Shown here: in pieces, positions 55,431 through 63,288 of the stretch
How the letters are laid out: every line of letters begins with the position of its first letter
How positions within the stretch are numbered: the first letter of the stretch is position 1
Assembly: GCA_013151415.1 (NCBI GenBank)
Contig: JAADII010000144.1
Span: forward strand, 1 to 64,000
Source: Chloroflexota bacterium
GTDB taxonomy: Bacteria; Chloroflexota; Anaerolineae; J102
Direction: 5' to 3'
DNA length: 64,000 nt
Notes under the pieces: model-generated
Databases searched by the model: none
What the model saw: only the letters and a program-made list of their open reading frames with translations
What the model was told of the DNA's origin: nothing
Program-made: the position numbers and the translations under genes

Positions 55431-57542
55431 ATGTTAATGTCCAGGCAGCGCTCTTTCTTTTTATTTGCTCTGGCGGGGCTATTGCTCGCGCTTTCACCAT
55501 CGTTTTGGCGACAAAGCGAGATAGCTCTCGCCGGAGATTATGGCGCGCGCTCGAGCGACAGCGCGGTCAAGGCTCTTACGCTCGCTCCCGGCCCTTATCT
55601 TTTTGTCGATGATTATCTGATCGAGAGCGCAGAGGCCGTGACGCGGCGGGTGAACCAACCTCAACGCCATCTTTCTGGGCCCGTGGTCAACAGCGGCCCC
55701 GACTATCAGGCCGGACAACCCTTCCTCTCCGTCGTCAGAGACCCAGAATCAGGTCGCTTTCGCATGTGGTACAACGCCTGGCGACGACCCGAGGAGGAGG
55801 CCGAGACTTACTACGGTCCGGGTTTGGCATATCTGGAATCGGATGACGGCGTCAACTGGGAAGCGCCCTATCGACGCCTTGATCTTCCTCTAACAGTGTC
55901 CGCCGGCGTGTTGGACTCTGGGCCGAATTTCACCCCTTTGGCGGAGCGTTTCAAACTGGCTTATGCTTATGTGCAGACTCCGGGATATCGCGATCCTGAG
56001 GATTGGTTTAAAACGCGCATTGCTTTTTCGGCCGATGGTATTACCTGGCGACAATATGAGGCCATCGACACTTTATTTCCGGGATATGGAAACAATGTTC
56101 ATTATGAGAATTGGGGGGACATCATACACAGTTTCTATGATCCCATTCGCGGTCGTTATGGATTGACATTCCGCTATGTTAGCCCGTATGCCTGGACGAA
56201 TCTGGAAGGGGAAAGCAAATATGAGATCATTCGTCGCGTGGGATTCACCACCAGTTTGGATTACAAACATTGGGCTGAACCGCGCGTACTTTTTGCGCCA
56301 GATGAGAATGATCCCGGCGTCACACAATTTTATGGCGGGCCGGCCGGGGTTCAACGCCGCGGCGATCTGCTCATCGGCATGTTGAAGGTGTTGCGAGACG
56401 ATGTAACCGTGAGCGGCGCGCCCGAAGAGGCTTTTGGCATGGGCTACACCGTGCTAACCTGGAGCCGCGATGGCGAAAACTGGGTGCGCGATCGTCACAC
56501 CGATCCCTTTTTCGAGCCCGATCCCGCCATTGGCGCTTGGGATCACGCCTTTGCCTGGATTGATAGCGTGGTCGATGTGGGGGATGAGCTGTATCTCTAT
56601 TACGGCGGTTATCGTTGGGGACACAAATACAAACCACGAGAGGATCGTCAAATTGGTCTTGTGAAATTGCCCAAAGATCGGTTTGTGGCGCGCGAAGCGG
56701 GTTCTGAACCGGGCCGCATAATGACGCCGCTGCTCTTTCTCGACGGCGACGCGCTTCGTTTGAACGTAGACGCCTCTCAAGGTTGGGTGGAGGTGCGCAT
56801 ACTGGATGAAAACAACATTTTGGCGGCCGCCTGTGAGCGAATTAGCGGCGTAGACGCACTGGCGCAATCGTTGAACTGTGAACCAGCCGTATCCACCCTT
56901 TCTGGCCTGCCTGTTCGACTTGAATTTCGGTTGCAAAATGCGTCTCTCTTTGCGTTCTATTTGGAATCGGATGCGGTGGCGCCCACCCCCACCCCTCCTC
57001 CCACCTGGGATCCAAACTGCGCAGGCTTGAGACAGGAGGGCGAAGCGGGCGCGCTGTATGGCGCTTTTCAAGCGCGGCCCGACGCCGCCGCCAGCGGCGG
57101 CGCCTATGTTGTCGTTCCCAAAGGCAACGGCAATCGGCCTGATGAACCGGATGAAACACAAAAAGTCACCTTTTGCATATTGGTTTCTGAGCAGGGGCGC
57201 TACCGCGTGCGCGGTTGGACTCTCGCTTCTGATGGCGGTTCCAACTCATTCTATATTCAGGTGAATGATTCCAAACCTCGCATCTGGGGCGTGCCCATAA
57301 GTGAGGGGTATGTGCGCGTGGATGCGCCCGGCGAATATGTGTTGGACTTGGGCGTTCACACCGTATCGGTGTATTTGCGAGAAGCGGGCGCTCGTCTCGA
57401 TGCGCTGGAATTGGTGAAAGTGGGCGAGTCGCCAACGCCCACTCCCACGGTTCGACCCACGCGCACCCCTTCGCCAACGCCGAACGCGCTGTTAGGATTT
57501 TTGCCATTGATATGGTTTGGGGACGTTGGCCGCCATCGATGA
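55431..57542 (+). CDS. Exported beta-propeller protein with Pro/Thr linkers (glycan-acting, GH43/32-like fold)
   Basis: 703 residues from ATG 55431 (ATG 55437 also possible). Signal peptide (FFLFALAGLLLALSP). The body has at least four blade-type repeats with the S-x-D-G-x-x-W pattern: ESDDGVNWEAP, FSADGITWRQ, TSLDYKHWAEP and WSRDGENWVRD, as in five-bladed GH43/GH32/GH130-like propellers. A beta-rich domain follows, then a TPTPPP linker, a CBM-like module (GNRPDEPDETQKVTFCILVSEQGRYRVRG cut into beta strands), a second PTPTPTVRPTRTPSPTP stalk, and a C-terminal FLPLIWF. It probably sits on the cell surface and binds or trims glycans. Catalytic residues are not identified. A GAGGAG in front of ATG 55400 is in another frame. 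Confidence 0.7.
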   Translation: MLMSRQRSFFLFALAGLLLALSPSFWRQSEIALAGDYGARSSDSAVKALTLAPGPYLFVDDYLIESAEAVTRRVNQPQRHLSGPVVNSGPDYQAGQPFLSVVRDPESGRFRMWYNAWRRPEEEAETYYGPGLAYLESDDGVNWEAPYRRLDLPLTVSAGVLDSGPNFTPLAERFKLAYAYVQTPGYRDPEDWFKTRIAFSADGITWRQYEAIDTLFPGYGNNVHYENWGDIIHSFYDPIRGRYGLTFRYVSPYAWTNLEGESKYEIIRRVGFTTSLDYKHWAEPRVLFAPDENDPGVTQFYGGPAGVQRRGDLLIGMLKVLRDDVTVSGAPEEAFGMGYTVLTWSRDGENWVRDRHTDPFFEPDPAIGAWDHAFAWIDSVVDVGDELYLYYGGYRWGHKYKPREDRQIGLVKLPKDRFVAREAGSEPGRIMTPLLFLDGDALRLNVDASQGWVEVRILDENNILAAACERISGVDALAQSLNCEPAVSTLSGLPVRLEFRLQNASLFAFYLESDAVAPTPTPPPTWDPNCAGLRQEGEAGALYGAFQARPDAAASGGAYVVVPKGNGNRPDEPDETQKVTFCILVSEQGRYRVRGWTLASDGGSNSFYIQVNDSKPRIWGVPISEGYVRVDAPGEYVLDLGVHTVSVYLREAGARLDALELVKVGESPTPTPTVRPTRTPSPTPNALLGFLPLIWFGDVGRHR

Positions 57543-57570
57543 ATGACCATCTTGTCCGGTTTGGCAGGTT

Positions 57571-57599
57571 TTGCAATTCGCTGGGTCTCCGTGTATATT
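57571..57599 (+). promoter_or_regulatory. Promoter of the nonulosonate gene group
   Basis: TTGCAA (57571-57576) and TATATT (57594-57599), 17-base spacing. The predicted start near 57606 leaves a leader of about 190 bases before neuB. The leader contains ACCGGCGCACCGGT (57635-57648) and several GCGTC/CGTCGTT motifs, and ends in the strong ribosome site AAAGGAGAGGAG at 57776-57787, seven bases before the ATG. Confidence 0.6.
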
Positions 57600-57793
57600 G
57601 TTTTTGTTGATTCAGTTCATCAGGCGCGTTCCCGACCGGCGCACCGGTTAATGAGCGTCCGACGTTTTTTGTGCGTCGTTGGCGGAGCCAGTCACTTCTC
57701 GCGGGAACTCGTCAGGCGTTGATGTCATGTTTCTTTTTTGGGTGAGCTTTTGCTCACGATGACCACAATCCTCAGAAAGGAGAGGAGCTACAT

Positions 57794-58858
57794 ATGACGC
57801 GCACGTTTGTCATCGACTCTCGCGAAGTCAGCGATGAAACCGATTGTTATATCATTGCCGAAATTGGGCACAATCATCAGGGGGAGGTGGAAAAGGCCAA
57901 AGAACTTTTTCGGGTCGCCAAAGAGTGCGGCGCAGATGCTGTCAAGCTTCAGAAGCGAGATAATCGCACCTTGTTTACGCGCGATCTCTACAATAAACCC
58001 TATGAACATCGCAATAGTTTCGGGCGCACCTATGGCGAACATCGAGAGTTCTTGGAGTTTGGATGGGATGAATATGTGGAGCTCAAACGTTATGCAGAGG
58101 AGGAGCTTGGCATCACATTTTTCGCCACGGCTTTCGACATTCCTAGCGCCGATTTCTTGGCCGAACTGGATGTGCCCGCGTTCAAGATAGCATCTGGTGA
58201 TCTGCGCAACATTCCTTTGCTTAAACACGTGGCTCAATTTCAGAAGCCTATGATCATTAGCACAGGCATGGCCACGTTGGAAGACGTGCGTCGCGCCTAC
58301 GAGGCCATCATGCCCATCAACCCGCGTCTGGCCATACTCCAATGCACGGCCAATTATCCCACGCCCGCTGAAGAAATGAACCTGCGAGTGATTCAGACGT
58401 TGCGTGAAGAGTTCCCCGACGTGGTCATCGGTCTTTCCGATCATTACAACGGCATTGCCATGGCCGTGGCCGCCTATGTATTGGGCGCGCGGATTATCGA
58501 AAAACATTTTACGCTCAATCACACCTGGCGCGGTTCAGATCACGCCATGTCGCTAGAGCCTATTGGCATGAGGAAAATGATTCGCGACTTGCGTCGCGCT
58601 CGCGTGGCTTTGGGCGACGGCGTCAAACGCATTTATCCTTCGGAAGAGACGGCTCTGCAAAAGATGGGCAAAGGGTTGGTGGCCGCGCGCGATTTGCCGG
58701 CCGGCCATGTGCTCACCTACGACGATGTGGCTATCAAGTCGCCCAATTTGGGTCTCCCTCCTTACGAATTGGACCGCATCATCGGACGCAAACTGGCCCG
58801 ACCTCTCGGCCTCGACGAAGGCATCCACTGGGAAGACCTGCTGGATGGAGCGGGTTGA
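57794..58858 (+). CDS. neuB: N-acetylneuraminate (nonulosonate) synthase
   Basis: 354 residues from ATG 57794. TIM-barrel NeuB domain: YIIAEIGHNHQGEVEKAKEL, GADAVKLQKRDNRTLFT, FKIASGDLRNIPLLKH, ISTGMATLEDVRRA, LQCTANYPTPAEEMNL, GLSDHYNGIAMAVAA and IIEKHFTLNHTWRGSDHA. The C-terminal SAF/antifreeze-like domain (LVAARDLPAGHVLTYDDVAIKSP) covers about 285-350. The enzyme condenses PEP with an N-acyl-mannosamine-type sugar to make sialic, legionaminic or pseudaminic-type acid. Which one cannot be decided from sequence; neuC/legG-type genes are not in the window. Confidence 0.93.
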   Translation: MTRTFVIDSREVSDETDCYIIAEIGHNHQGEVEKAKELFRVAKECGADAVKLQKRDNRTLFTRDLYNKPYEHRNSFGRTYGEHREFLEFGWDEYVELKRYAEEELGITFFATAFDIPSADFLAELDVPAFKIASGDLRNIPLLKHVAQFQKPMIISTGMATLEDVRRAYEAIMPINPRLAILQCTANYPTPAEEMNLRVIQTLREEFPDVVIGLSDHYNGIAMAVAAYVLGARIIEKHFTLNHTWRGSDHAMSLEPIGMRKMIRDLRRARVALGDGVKRIYPSEETALQKMGKGLVAARDLPAGHVLTYDDVAIKSPNLGLPPYELDRIIGRKLARPLGLDEGIHWEDLLDGAG

Positions 58859-58867
58859 AAAAAAGTT

Positions 58868-58977
58868 CACCGCCGAGCACGCGGAGGACGCAGAGAGGGA
58901 AATGAGGTGAATTGAGCCATGTTTTTCTCTTGAAACCCCCCACTTTTTCTCTGCGCTCTCAGCGAACTCAGCGGTGG
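58868..58977. repeat. Inverted word array (ACCGCCGAG-GCGGAG-CGCAGAG type)
   Basis: Left arm 58868-58898 (ACCGCCGAGCACGCGGAGG then ACGCAGAGAGG) pairs with right arm 58946-58977 (TTCTCTGCG, CTCTCAGCG, AACTCAGCGGTGG) with bulges; the loop is about 45 bases. Three successive words of the type CGC-x-GAG are inverted. Arrays of this word are common in environmental bacterial genomes. Located between neuB and the KdsC-like gene. Confidence 0.75.
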
Positions 58978-58984
58978 AATAGCT

Positions 58985-59073
58985 TTTTTCAGGAAATCCA
59001 ACTGTGAACGGGGAACCGGCGAACAGATATTGAACTTCGGACTTTGGACATTGGACGCTATTTTCGAAGCAGG
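58985..59073 (+). repeat. Modular intergenic element H, extending into the KdsC-like reading frame
   Basis: Starts TTTTTCAGGAAATCC (58985-58999), similar to the start of elements B and C. It continues with words of the GGACTTTGGACATTGG type (59039-59055) and ends GGACGCTATTTTCGAAGCAGG (59053-59073). The end is nearly the same as element A (GGACGCTATTTACAAAGCA) and B/C (TATTTTCAAAGCA). Its end lies inside the longest reading frame of the next gene. Confidence 0.65.
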
Positions 59074-59086
59074 CATCCCCGATGAT

Positions 59087-59569
59087 TTGATCGACGCCAT
59101 CCGAGCGGTGCGTTTCATCGCCTTCGATTTCGATGGCGTGTTCACCGACAACATGGTTTATGTGTTCGAAGACGGCCGCGAGGCTGTGCGGTGCACGCGC
59201 GCGGATGGCATTGGCCTACGCAAGTTGGAACGTTTAGGCGTGGAGCCATACATCATTTCCAGCGAACCCAACGATGTGGTGGCGCATCGCAGTCGCAAAC
59301 TCAAGATCGGTTTCATCCATGGTTGCAAGGACAAACGAGCGGCCCTGAAAGAGCTTTTGCAAACACGCGGTCTGACCCCCGATCAGGCGGCGTTTGTGGG
59401 CAACGACATCAACGACTTATCTGCATTGCAATTTGTGGGCTTGCCCATTGTGGTGCAAGACGCCCATTCCGAGGTGATTTCTGTCGCCAAATATCGCACC
59501 AACCGGCCTGGCGGCCATGGCGCAGTGCGGGAGATTTGTGATTTGTTCGAGGCTGTTTATGGAACCTGA
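59087..59569 (+). CDS. KdsC-like HAD phosphatase (nonulosonate-9-phosphate or Kdo-8-phosphate type)
   Basis: The frame is open from TTG 59030 (179 residues), but the first 15 codons are repeat DNA; TTG 59087 (160 residues) starts just before the conserved RAVRFIAFDFDGVFTDN and is preferred here. HAD motif I DFDGVFTD, then DGREAVRCTRADGIGLRKLERLGV, motif II ISSEPND, motif III lysine in GCKDKRAALKELL, motif IV VGNDINDLSAL, and the KdsC tail TNRPGGHGAVREICDLF. KdsC-class tetramers remove phosphate from 3-deoxy-2-keto sugar acids; beside neuB and neuA it probably acts on a nonulosonate 9-phosphate. No ribosome site is clear for either start. Confidence 0.82.
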   Translation: MIDAIRAVRFIAFDFDGVFTDNMVYVFEDGREAVRCTRADGIGLRKLERLGVEPYIISSEPNDVVAHRSRKLKIGFIHGCKDKRAALKELLQTRGLTPDQAAFVGNDINDLSALQFVGLPIVVQDAHSEVISVAKYRTNRPGGHGAVREICDLFEAVYGT

Positions 59570-59615
59570 ATAGTCGCGCCTGTTTGCAGCACACACTTTG
59601 GAGGAGCGTCACTTG

Positions 59616-60452
59616 ATGAAGACAGATTCCTCACCCTTGCTTGCCTTCTTGCACATCCCCAAAGCGGGTGGAACGACGATACATCGCATCATTGAACGCA
59701 ACTATAGTAAGGACGCCATATTCACCATCAGAGGGATGCGGGTGCAGGAATCCATTGAGGAATTTCTCGCTCTTTCGCCCCAACAGCTCGCCAGATTGGA
59801 AATCGTCAAGGGACATTTCTGTTTTGGACTACACGAATTTGTTCAGCGCCCGATGTGTTATTTCACCTTTCTTCGCCATCCGGTCGCCCGCGTAATTTCC
59901 AGTTACTATTTCATTCTGCGCACGCCTCATCACACTTATCACGATCTTTTGGTTTCTCGAAACATGACTCTGGCCCAGTTTGTTCGACAAGGCGTCTCGA
60001 AAGTGGCCACCGACAACGGCCAGACGCGTATACTTGCGGGGTGGGAATGTCTTGACGCCGTGGATTTTGGGAAGTGTGATCGAGACATGTTAGAACAGGC
60101 CAAGATCAACCTGGTCACGCATTTTGACTGCATCGGCCTTGTCGAGCAATTCAACAGGAGCCTGATTTTGGCTCGACGCGCGTTTCATTGGAACCGACTG
60201 TTGTATCTGAAGCAGAACACAATGCCGCGCTCGGTCAGGCCAAGCGTATCCGATTCCACTCGGCAACTTATTCGCGAGGCAAACCGACTTGACATGGAAT
60301 TATACGATTTTGCGGCGGGCCTATTTCAAGAGGCCTTTGCCAGGCTTGGCGCCAAGGCGGAGCTGGAGGTTAAGCTATTCGAGTTGTTGAATTCGCTTTA
60401 CGCCATAGTTGCACCGAGATACGCATCGGTGCGCTCCTCTATGCGTCAATAG
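59616..60452 (+). CDS. Sulfotransferase (Sulfotransfer_2-like)
   Basis: 278 residues from ATG 59616, with GGAGGAG nine bases upstream. The PAPS 5'-phosphosulfate loop FLHIPKAGGTTIHRII (residues 11-26) and the 3'-phosphate site FTFLRHPVARVISSYYF are both present, as in carbohydrate and heparan sulfotransferases. Probably transfers sulfate from PAPS to a sugar of the surface glycan. AT content and codon use are slightly different from neighbours. It lies between the KdsC-like and GT61 genes inside the nonulosonate group. Confidence 0.87.
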   Translation: MKTDSSPLLAFLHIPKAGGTTIHRIIERNYSKDAIFTIRGMRVQESIEEFLALSPQQLARLEIVKGHFCFGLHEFVQRPMCYFTFLRHPVARVISSYYFILRTPHHTYHDLLVSRNMTLAQFVRQGVSKVATDNGQTRILAGWECLDAVDFGKCDRDMLEQAKINLVTHFDCIGLVEQFNRSLILARRAFHWNRLLYLKQNTMPRSVRPSVSDSTRQLIREANRLDMELYDFAAGLFQEAFARLGAKAELEVKLFELLNSLYAIVAPRYASVRSSMRQ

Positions 60453-60517
60453 CAGGAGCAACATCGACGTTTGCGTGTGAGAAAACCCTCAGTTTGACGG
60501 CGTATTGCGGATGGCGC

Positions 60518-61678
60518 ATGACAATGCTGACAGGCATGCGACGGCAGCTACGAAGGGTGCGGCGATTTTTCCTTTCCGATATCCATCCCCCCGCATATTG
60601 CGAAAACGTGGAGGCGTGGTGTAAAGGATATCCCGCCGCTTCTTGTCAGCGCATCTCCGAGGGATATTCTGTGGTTCGTTCATTGCCTCTAGCCCCCGCC
60701 GAGACCGAGGTGCATTGGCTCTTTCATAAACATCAGCGTCATACTTTTCCCGCTCAATACTTGGCCAAAATACCTGACGCCAAACTCGTTGGCGTCAACG
60801 GTCTCATCATTTTGCCCGATGGAACATTCACGGTGGAGCCGGTATACACGTCGGATTTTTTGAAGAGCGATCCAGCGTATCGTCACTATTTCCCTTGGGA
60901 GATCAAGCCTCGTCGCGGGCGCTATTACTCGCTTTTGCTTCGCTCCTGTTGGAGCGGGAATTATTATCATTGGCTTGTTAATGTGTTGCAGAGGTTGTAT
61001 CGCGTTCTTGAGCGTCTACCAGACGATGTAACTTTCATCACCCCTTCGCCTTTGAGACCTTATCAGTTAGAAACCTTGAGGATATTGGGCATTGAGCGCC
61101 GTTTGGCGCCTTTCCGTCCCACCGAGGTGTGGAAGTTCGATGTTTTGTTTTTCTCTCCTCCTGTCGCCTTGTCCGCGCATCATCTGCCCGAAGCCTTGCA
61201 TTGGTTGCGTTCTCGATTGATGCATGCATATTGCATCAGCAACGAGCGCGACAAGCCAGGTCGGCGCTTGTTCATCAGTCGTGAAAAAGCCCAAAATCGT
61301 CGCATCGTCAATATGGATGAGCTCAGGCCTGTGTTGGAGAGGCATGGGTTCGACATCGTTTTGGCCGAAGAACTGAGCTTGAGGGAGCAAATCGAGCTTT
61401 TCGCCAAAGCAAATGCGATCATCGCGCCCCACGGCGCGGGGCTGACCAATATGCTTTTTGCTCGTTCCGACACCGTTATCATAGAGATATTTGGCGATCA
61501 GGCGGTGCATTATGCTTATTGGACTATGAGCGAAGCGTTGGGATATTCGTATTACTACTTGATTGGTAAGAATATTCCCAACGACGCGTATGCAAAGGCG
61601 CCCCGAAAAGAATTTTATTGGGACATCTACGTTCCACCAGAAAAATTGGAGCAAGTCATCAACGAGGCGCTTCGATAA
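60518..61678 (+). CDS. GT61-family glycosyltransferase
   Basis: 386 residues from ATG 60518 (later Met codons at 60524 and 60536 are possible). GT61 landmarks: WSGNYYHWLVNVLQRLYRVL, PGRRLFISREKAQNRRIVNMDEL, FDIVLAEELSLREQIELFAKA, and IIAPHGAGLTNMLFARSDTVIIEIFG, plus Y-Y-Y near the end. The family includes plant xylosyltransferases and bacterial LPS/capsule enzymes. Linked to nonulosonate and sulfation genes, it could build a side chain. Its stop TAA shares a base with the next ATG. Confidence 0.87.
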   Translation: MTMLTGMRRQLRRVRRFFLSDIHPPAYCENVEAWCKGYPAASCQRISEGYSVVRSLPLAPAETEVHWLFHKHQRHTFPAQYLAKIPDAKLVGVNGLIILPDGTFTVEPVYTSDFLKSDPAYRHYFPWEIKPRRGRYYSLLLRSCWSGNYYHWLVNVLQRLYRVLERLPDDVTFITPSPLRPYQLETLRILGIERRLAPFRPTEVWKFDVLFFSPPVALSAHHLPEALHWLRSRLMHAYCISNERDKPGRRLFISREKAQNRRIVNMDELRPVLERHGFDIVLAEELSLREQIELFAKANAIIAPHGAGLTNMLFARSDTVIIEIFGDQAVHYAYWTMSEALGYSYYYLIGKNIPNDAYAKAPRKEFYWDIYVPPEKLEQVINEALR

Positions 61679-62493
61679 TGGACACTTTGTTTTCAGTGCA
61701 AGATCAAATCGTCATCATCACTGGCGGCATGGGTCAGTTGGGGCGACAGTTCACCCTGGCCTTGCTCGATCGCGGCGCTCGCGTGGCCGTGTTCGATATG
61801 CGCGTGGACGAGGACTATGTGCGCCAGCGTTTTGGTTCGCGGACCGACGATCCAAATCTTATGTTCCAACAGGTCGATGTCACCGATCGAACATCCATTG
61901 AGCTGGGCCTGGCCGCGGTGGTGGAGCAATGGGATGTTCCTCATGGCCTTATCAACAACGCGGGTCTCGATTCGCCGCCCGACGCGCCAGCCGAGGAAAA
62001 CGGCCCTTTCGAGACTTATCCCGAAGCTTCATTGGATAAGGTGCTGGATGTGAATTTGAAGGGCGTGGTGCTTTGCTGCCAGGTCATCGGCGGGGCCATG
62101 GCGCGGGCCGGTCGCGGCTCCATCATCAACATTAGCTCTATCTATGGTTTGGTCTCACCCGATCAGCGGTTGTATACTTATCGCGCCGCACAGGGCGCGC
62201 CTTTTTTCAAGCCCGTGGCTTATTCCATCTCTAAATCGGGCTTGCTCAATCTCACCCGCTATCTGGCCACCTACTGGGCCGAAAAAGGGGTGCGGGTGAA
62301 CACCCTCACCTTTGGCGGCGTGTTCAATCATCAGGACGAACAATTTTTGGCCAATTACGCTTCTCGCGTCCCCTTGGGGCGCATGGCTCGCGAAGATGAA
62401 TACAACGGCGCGGTTATTTTTTTGCTTTCCGACGCCTCTTCCTATATGACCGGCTCCAATATGATCATTGACGGAGGTTGGACCGCATGGTGA
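61678..62493 (+). CDS. SDR-family oxidoreductase, PtmA-like (nonulosonate pathway)
   Basis: 271 residues from ATG 61678 (TAATG overlap). Cofactor motif VIITGGMGQLGRQFTLALLDRG, NNAGLD, SSIYG with catalytic Ser, AYSISKSGLLNLTRYLA with Y-x3-K, and tail GAVIFLLSDASSYMTGSNMIIDGGW. The insertion SPDQRLYTYRAAQGAPFFKP before the Tyr resembles PtmA of Campylobacter, which acts with PtmB (a NeuA) in the GDP-glucosamine route to legionaminic acid. The next gene is a neuA, the same pairing. Substrate assignment is inference. Confidence 0.85.
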   Translation: MDTLFSVQDQIVIITGGMGQLGRQFTLALLDRGARVAVFDMRVDEDYVRQRFGSRTDDPNLMFQQVDVTDRTSIELGLAAVVEQWDVPHGLINNAGLDSPPDAPAEENGPFETYPEASLDKVLDVNLKGVVLCCQVIGGAMARAGRGSIINISSIYGLVSPDQRLYTYRAAQGAPFFKPVAYSISKSGLLNLTRYLATYWAEKGVRVNTLTFGGVFNHQDEQFLANYASRVPLGRMAREDEYNGAVIFLLSDASSYMTGSNMIIDGGWTAW

Positions 62494-63257
62494 AAACACC
62501 CAGCATTGTCGGTCTCATCCCCGCTCGCGCCGGCTCTAAGCGCGTTCGCAACAAGAACGTGCGCCTCCTGGCCGGTCACCCTCTCATGGCCTACACCATT
62601 GCTGCGGCGTTGCAAAGCAACGTGTTCGATGCGGTCATCGTCTCCACCGATTCGGCCCAATATGCCGATATCGCTCGTCATTACGGCGCCGAGGTCCCCT
62701 TTTTACGACCGGCCGAGTTCGCTGGCGATCTATCGCCCGATATCGAATGGGTGGAGTACACATTGAAACGTCTGGTCGACGAAGGCCGGTCGTTCGATTG
62801 CTTTAGTATTTTGCGTCCCACCAGCCCCTTTCGTCAACCAGAAACCATTCAGCGCGCCTGGCGCGAGTTCCTGGCTGAAAAGGGCGTCGATTCCCTGCGC
62901 GCGGTCGAGAAATGTCGCCAACATCCGGGCAAGATGTGGGTGGTGCGCGGCCGGCGCATGACGCCGCTCTTACCCCTCTCGCCGCCCGAACAGCCCTGGC
63001 ACAGCAGCCAATATCAGTCCTTGCCCGTGGTCTATGTGCAAAATGCCAGCCTGGAAATCGCCTGGACTCGGGTCGTATTCGAGGAGCGCACCATTGCCGG
63101 CAATGTGCTCATGCCCTTTTTTACGCAGGGCATGGAGGGGTTCGATATCAACGCGGAGAAGGACTGGTGGTATGCTGAACATCTCCTAACGCGCGGCGAG
63201 GCCCATCTGCCTCGCGTTTCTCAATCTCCTTATGTTTTCCCTTCCCGTTTGGTCTAA
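62487..63257 (+). CDS. neuA: CMP-nonulosonate cytidylyltransferase
   Basis: 256 residues from ATG 62487, overlapping the SDR stop. NeuA/PtmB motifs: VGLIPARAGSKRVRNKNVRLLAGHPLMAYTI with the RxGSK nucleotide-binding loop, DAVIVSTDSAQYADIARHYGAEVPFLRP, LRPTSPFRQPETIQRA, VYVQNASLEIAW and FDINAEKDWWYAE with a metal-binding acidic pair. Activates a nonulosonic acid with CMP for transfer. Together with neuB and the SDR it completes the late part of the pathway, but no sialyltransferase of a known family is recognised. Confidence 0.92.
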   Translation: MVKTPSIVGLIPARAGSKRVRNKNVRLLAGHPLMAYTIAAALQSNVFDAVIVSTDSAQYADIARHYGAEVPFLRPAEFAGDLSPDIEWVEYTLKRLVDEGRSFDCFSILRPTSPFRQPETIQRAWREFLAEKGVDSLRAVEKCRQHPGKMWVVRGRRMTPLLPLSPPEQPWHSSQYQSLPVVYVQNASLEIAWTRVVFEERTIAGNVLMPFFTQGMEGFDINAEKDWWYAEHLLTRGEAHLPRVSQSPYVFPSRLV

Positions 63258-63288
63258 CTGGGCTTGATGCAATGCGTTTCAGGTGCGT

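Noticed and set aside
55256-55612. Alternative frame with GAGGAG before ATG 55400 as start of the propeller protein
   Set aside because: That frame does not lead into the conserved protein; the frame used has a clear signal peptide directly before the mature domain.
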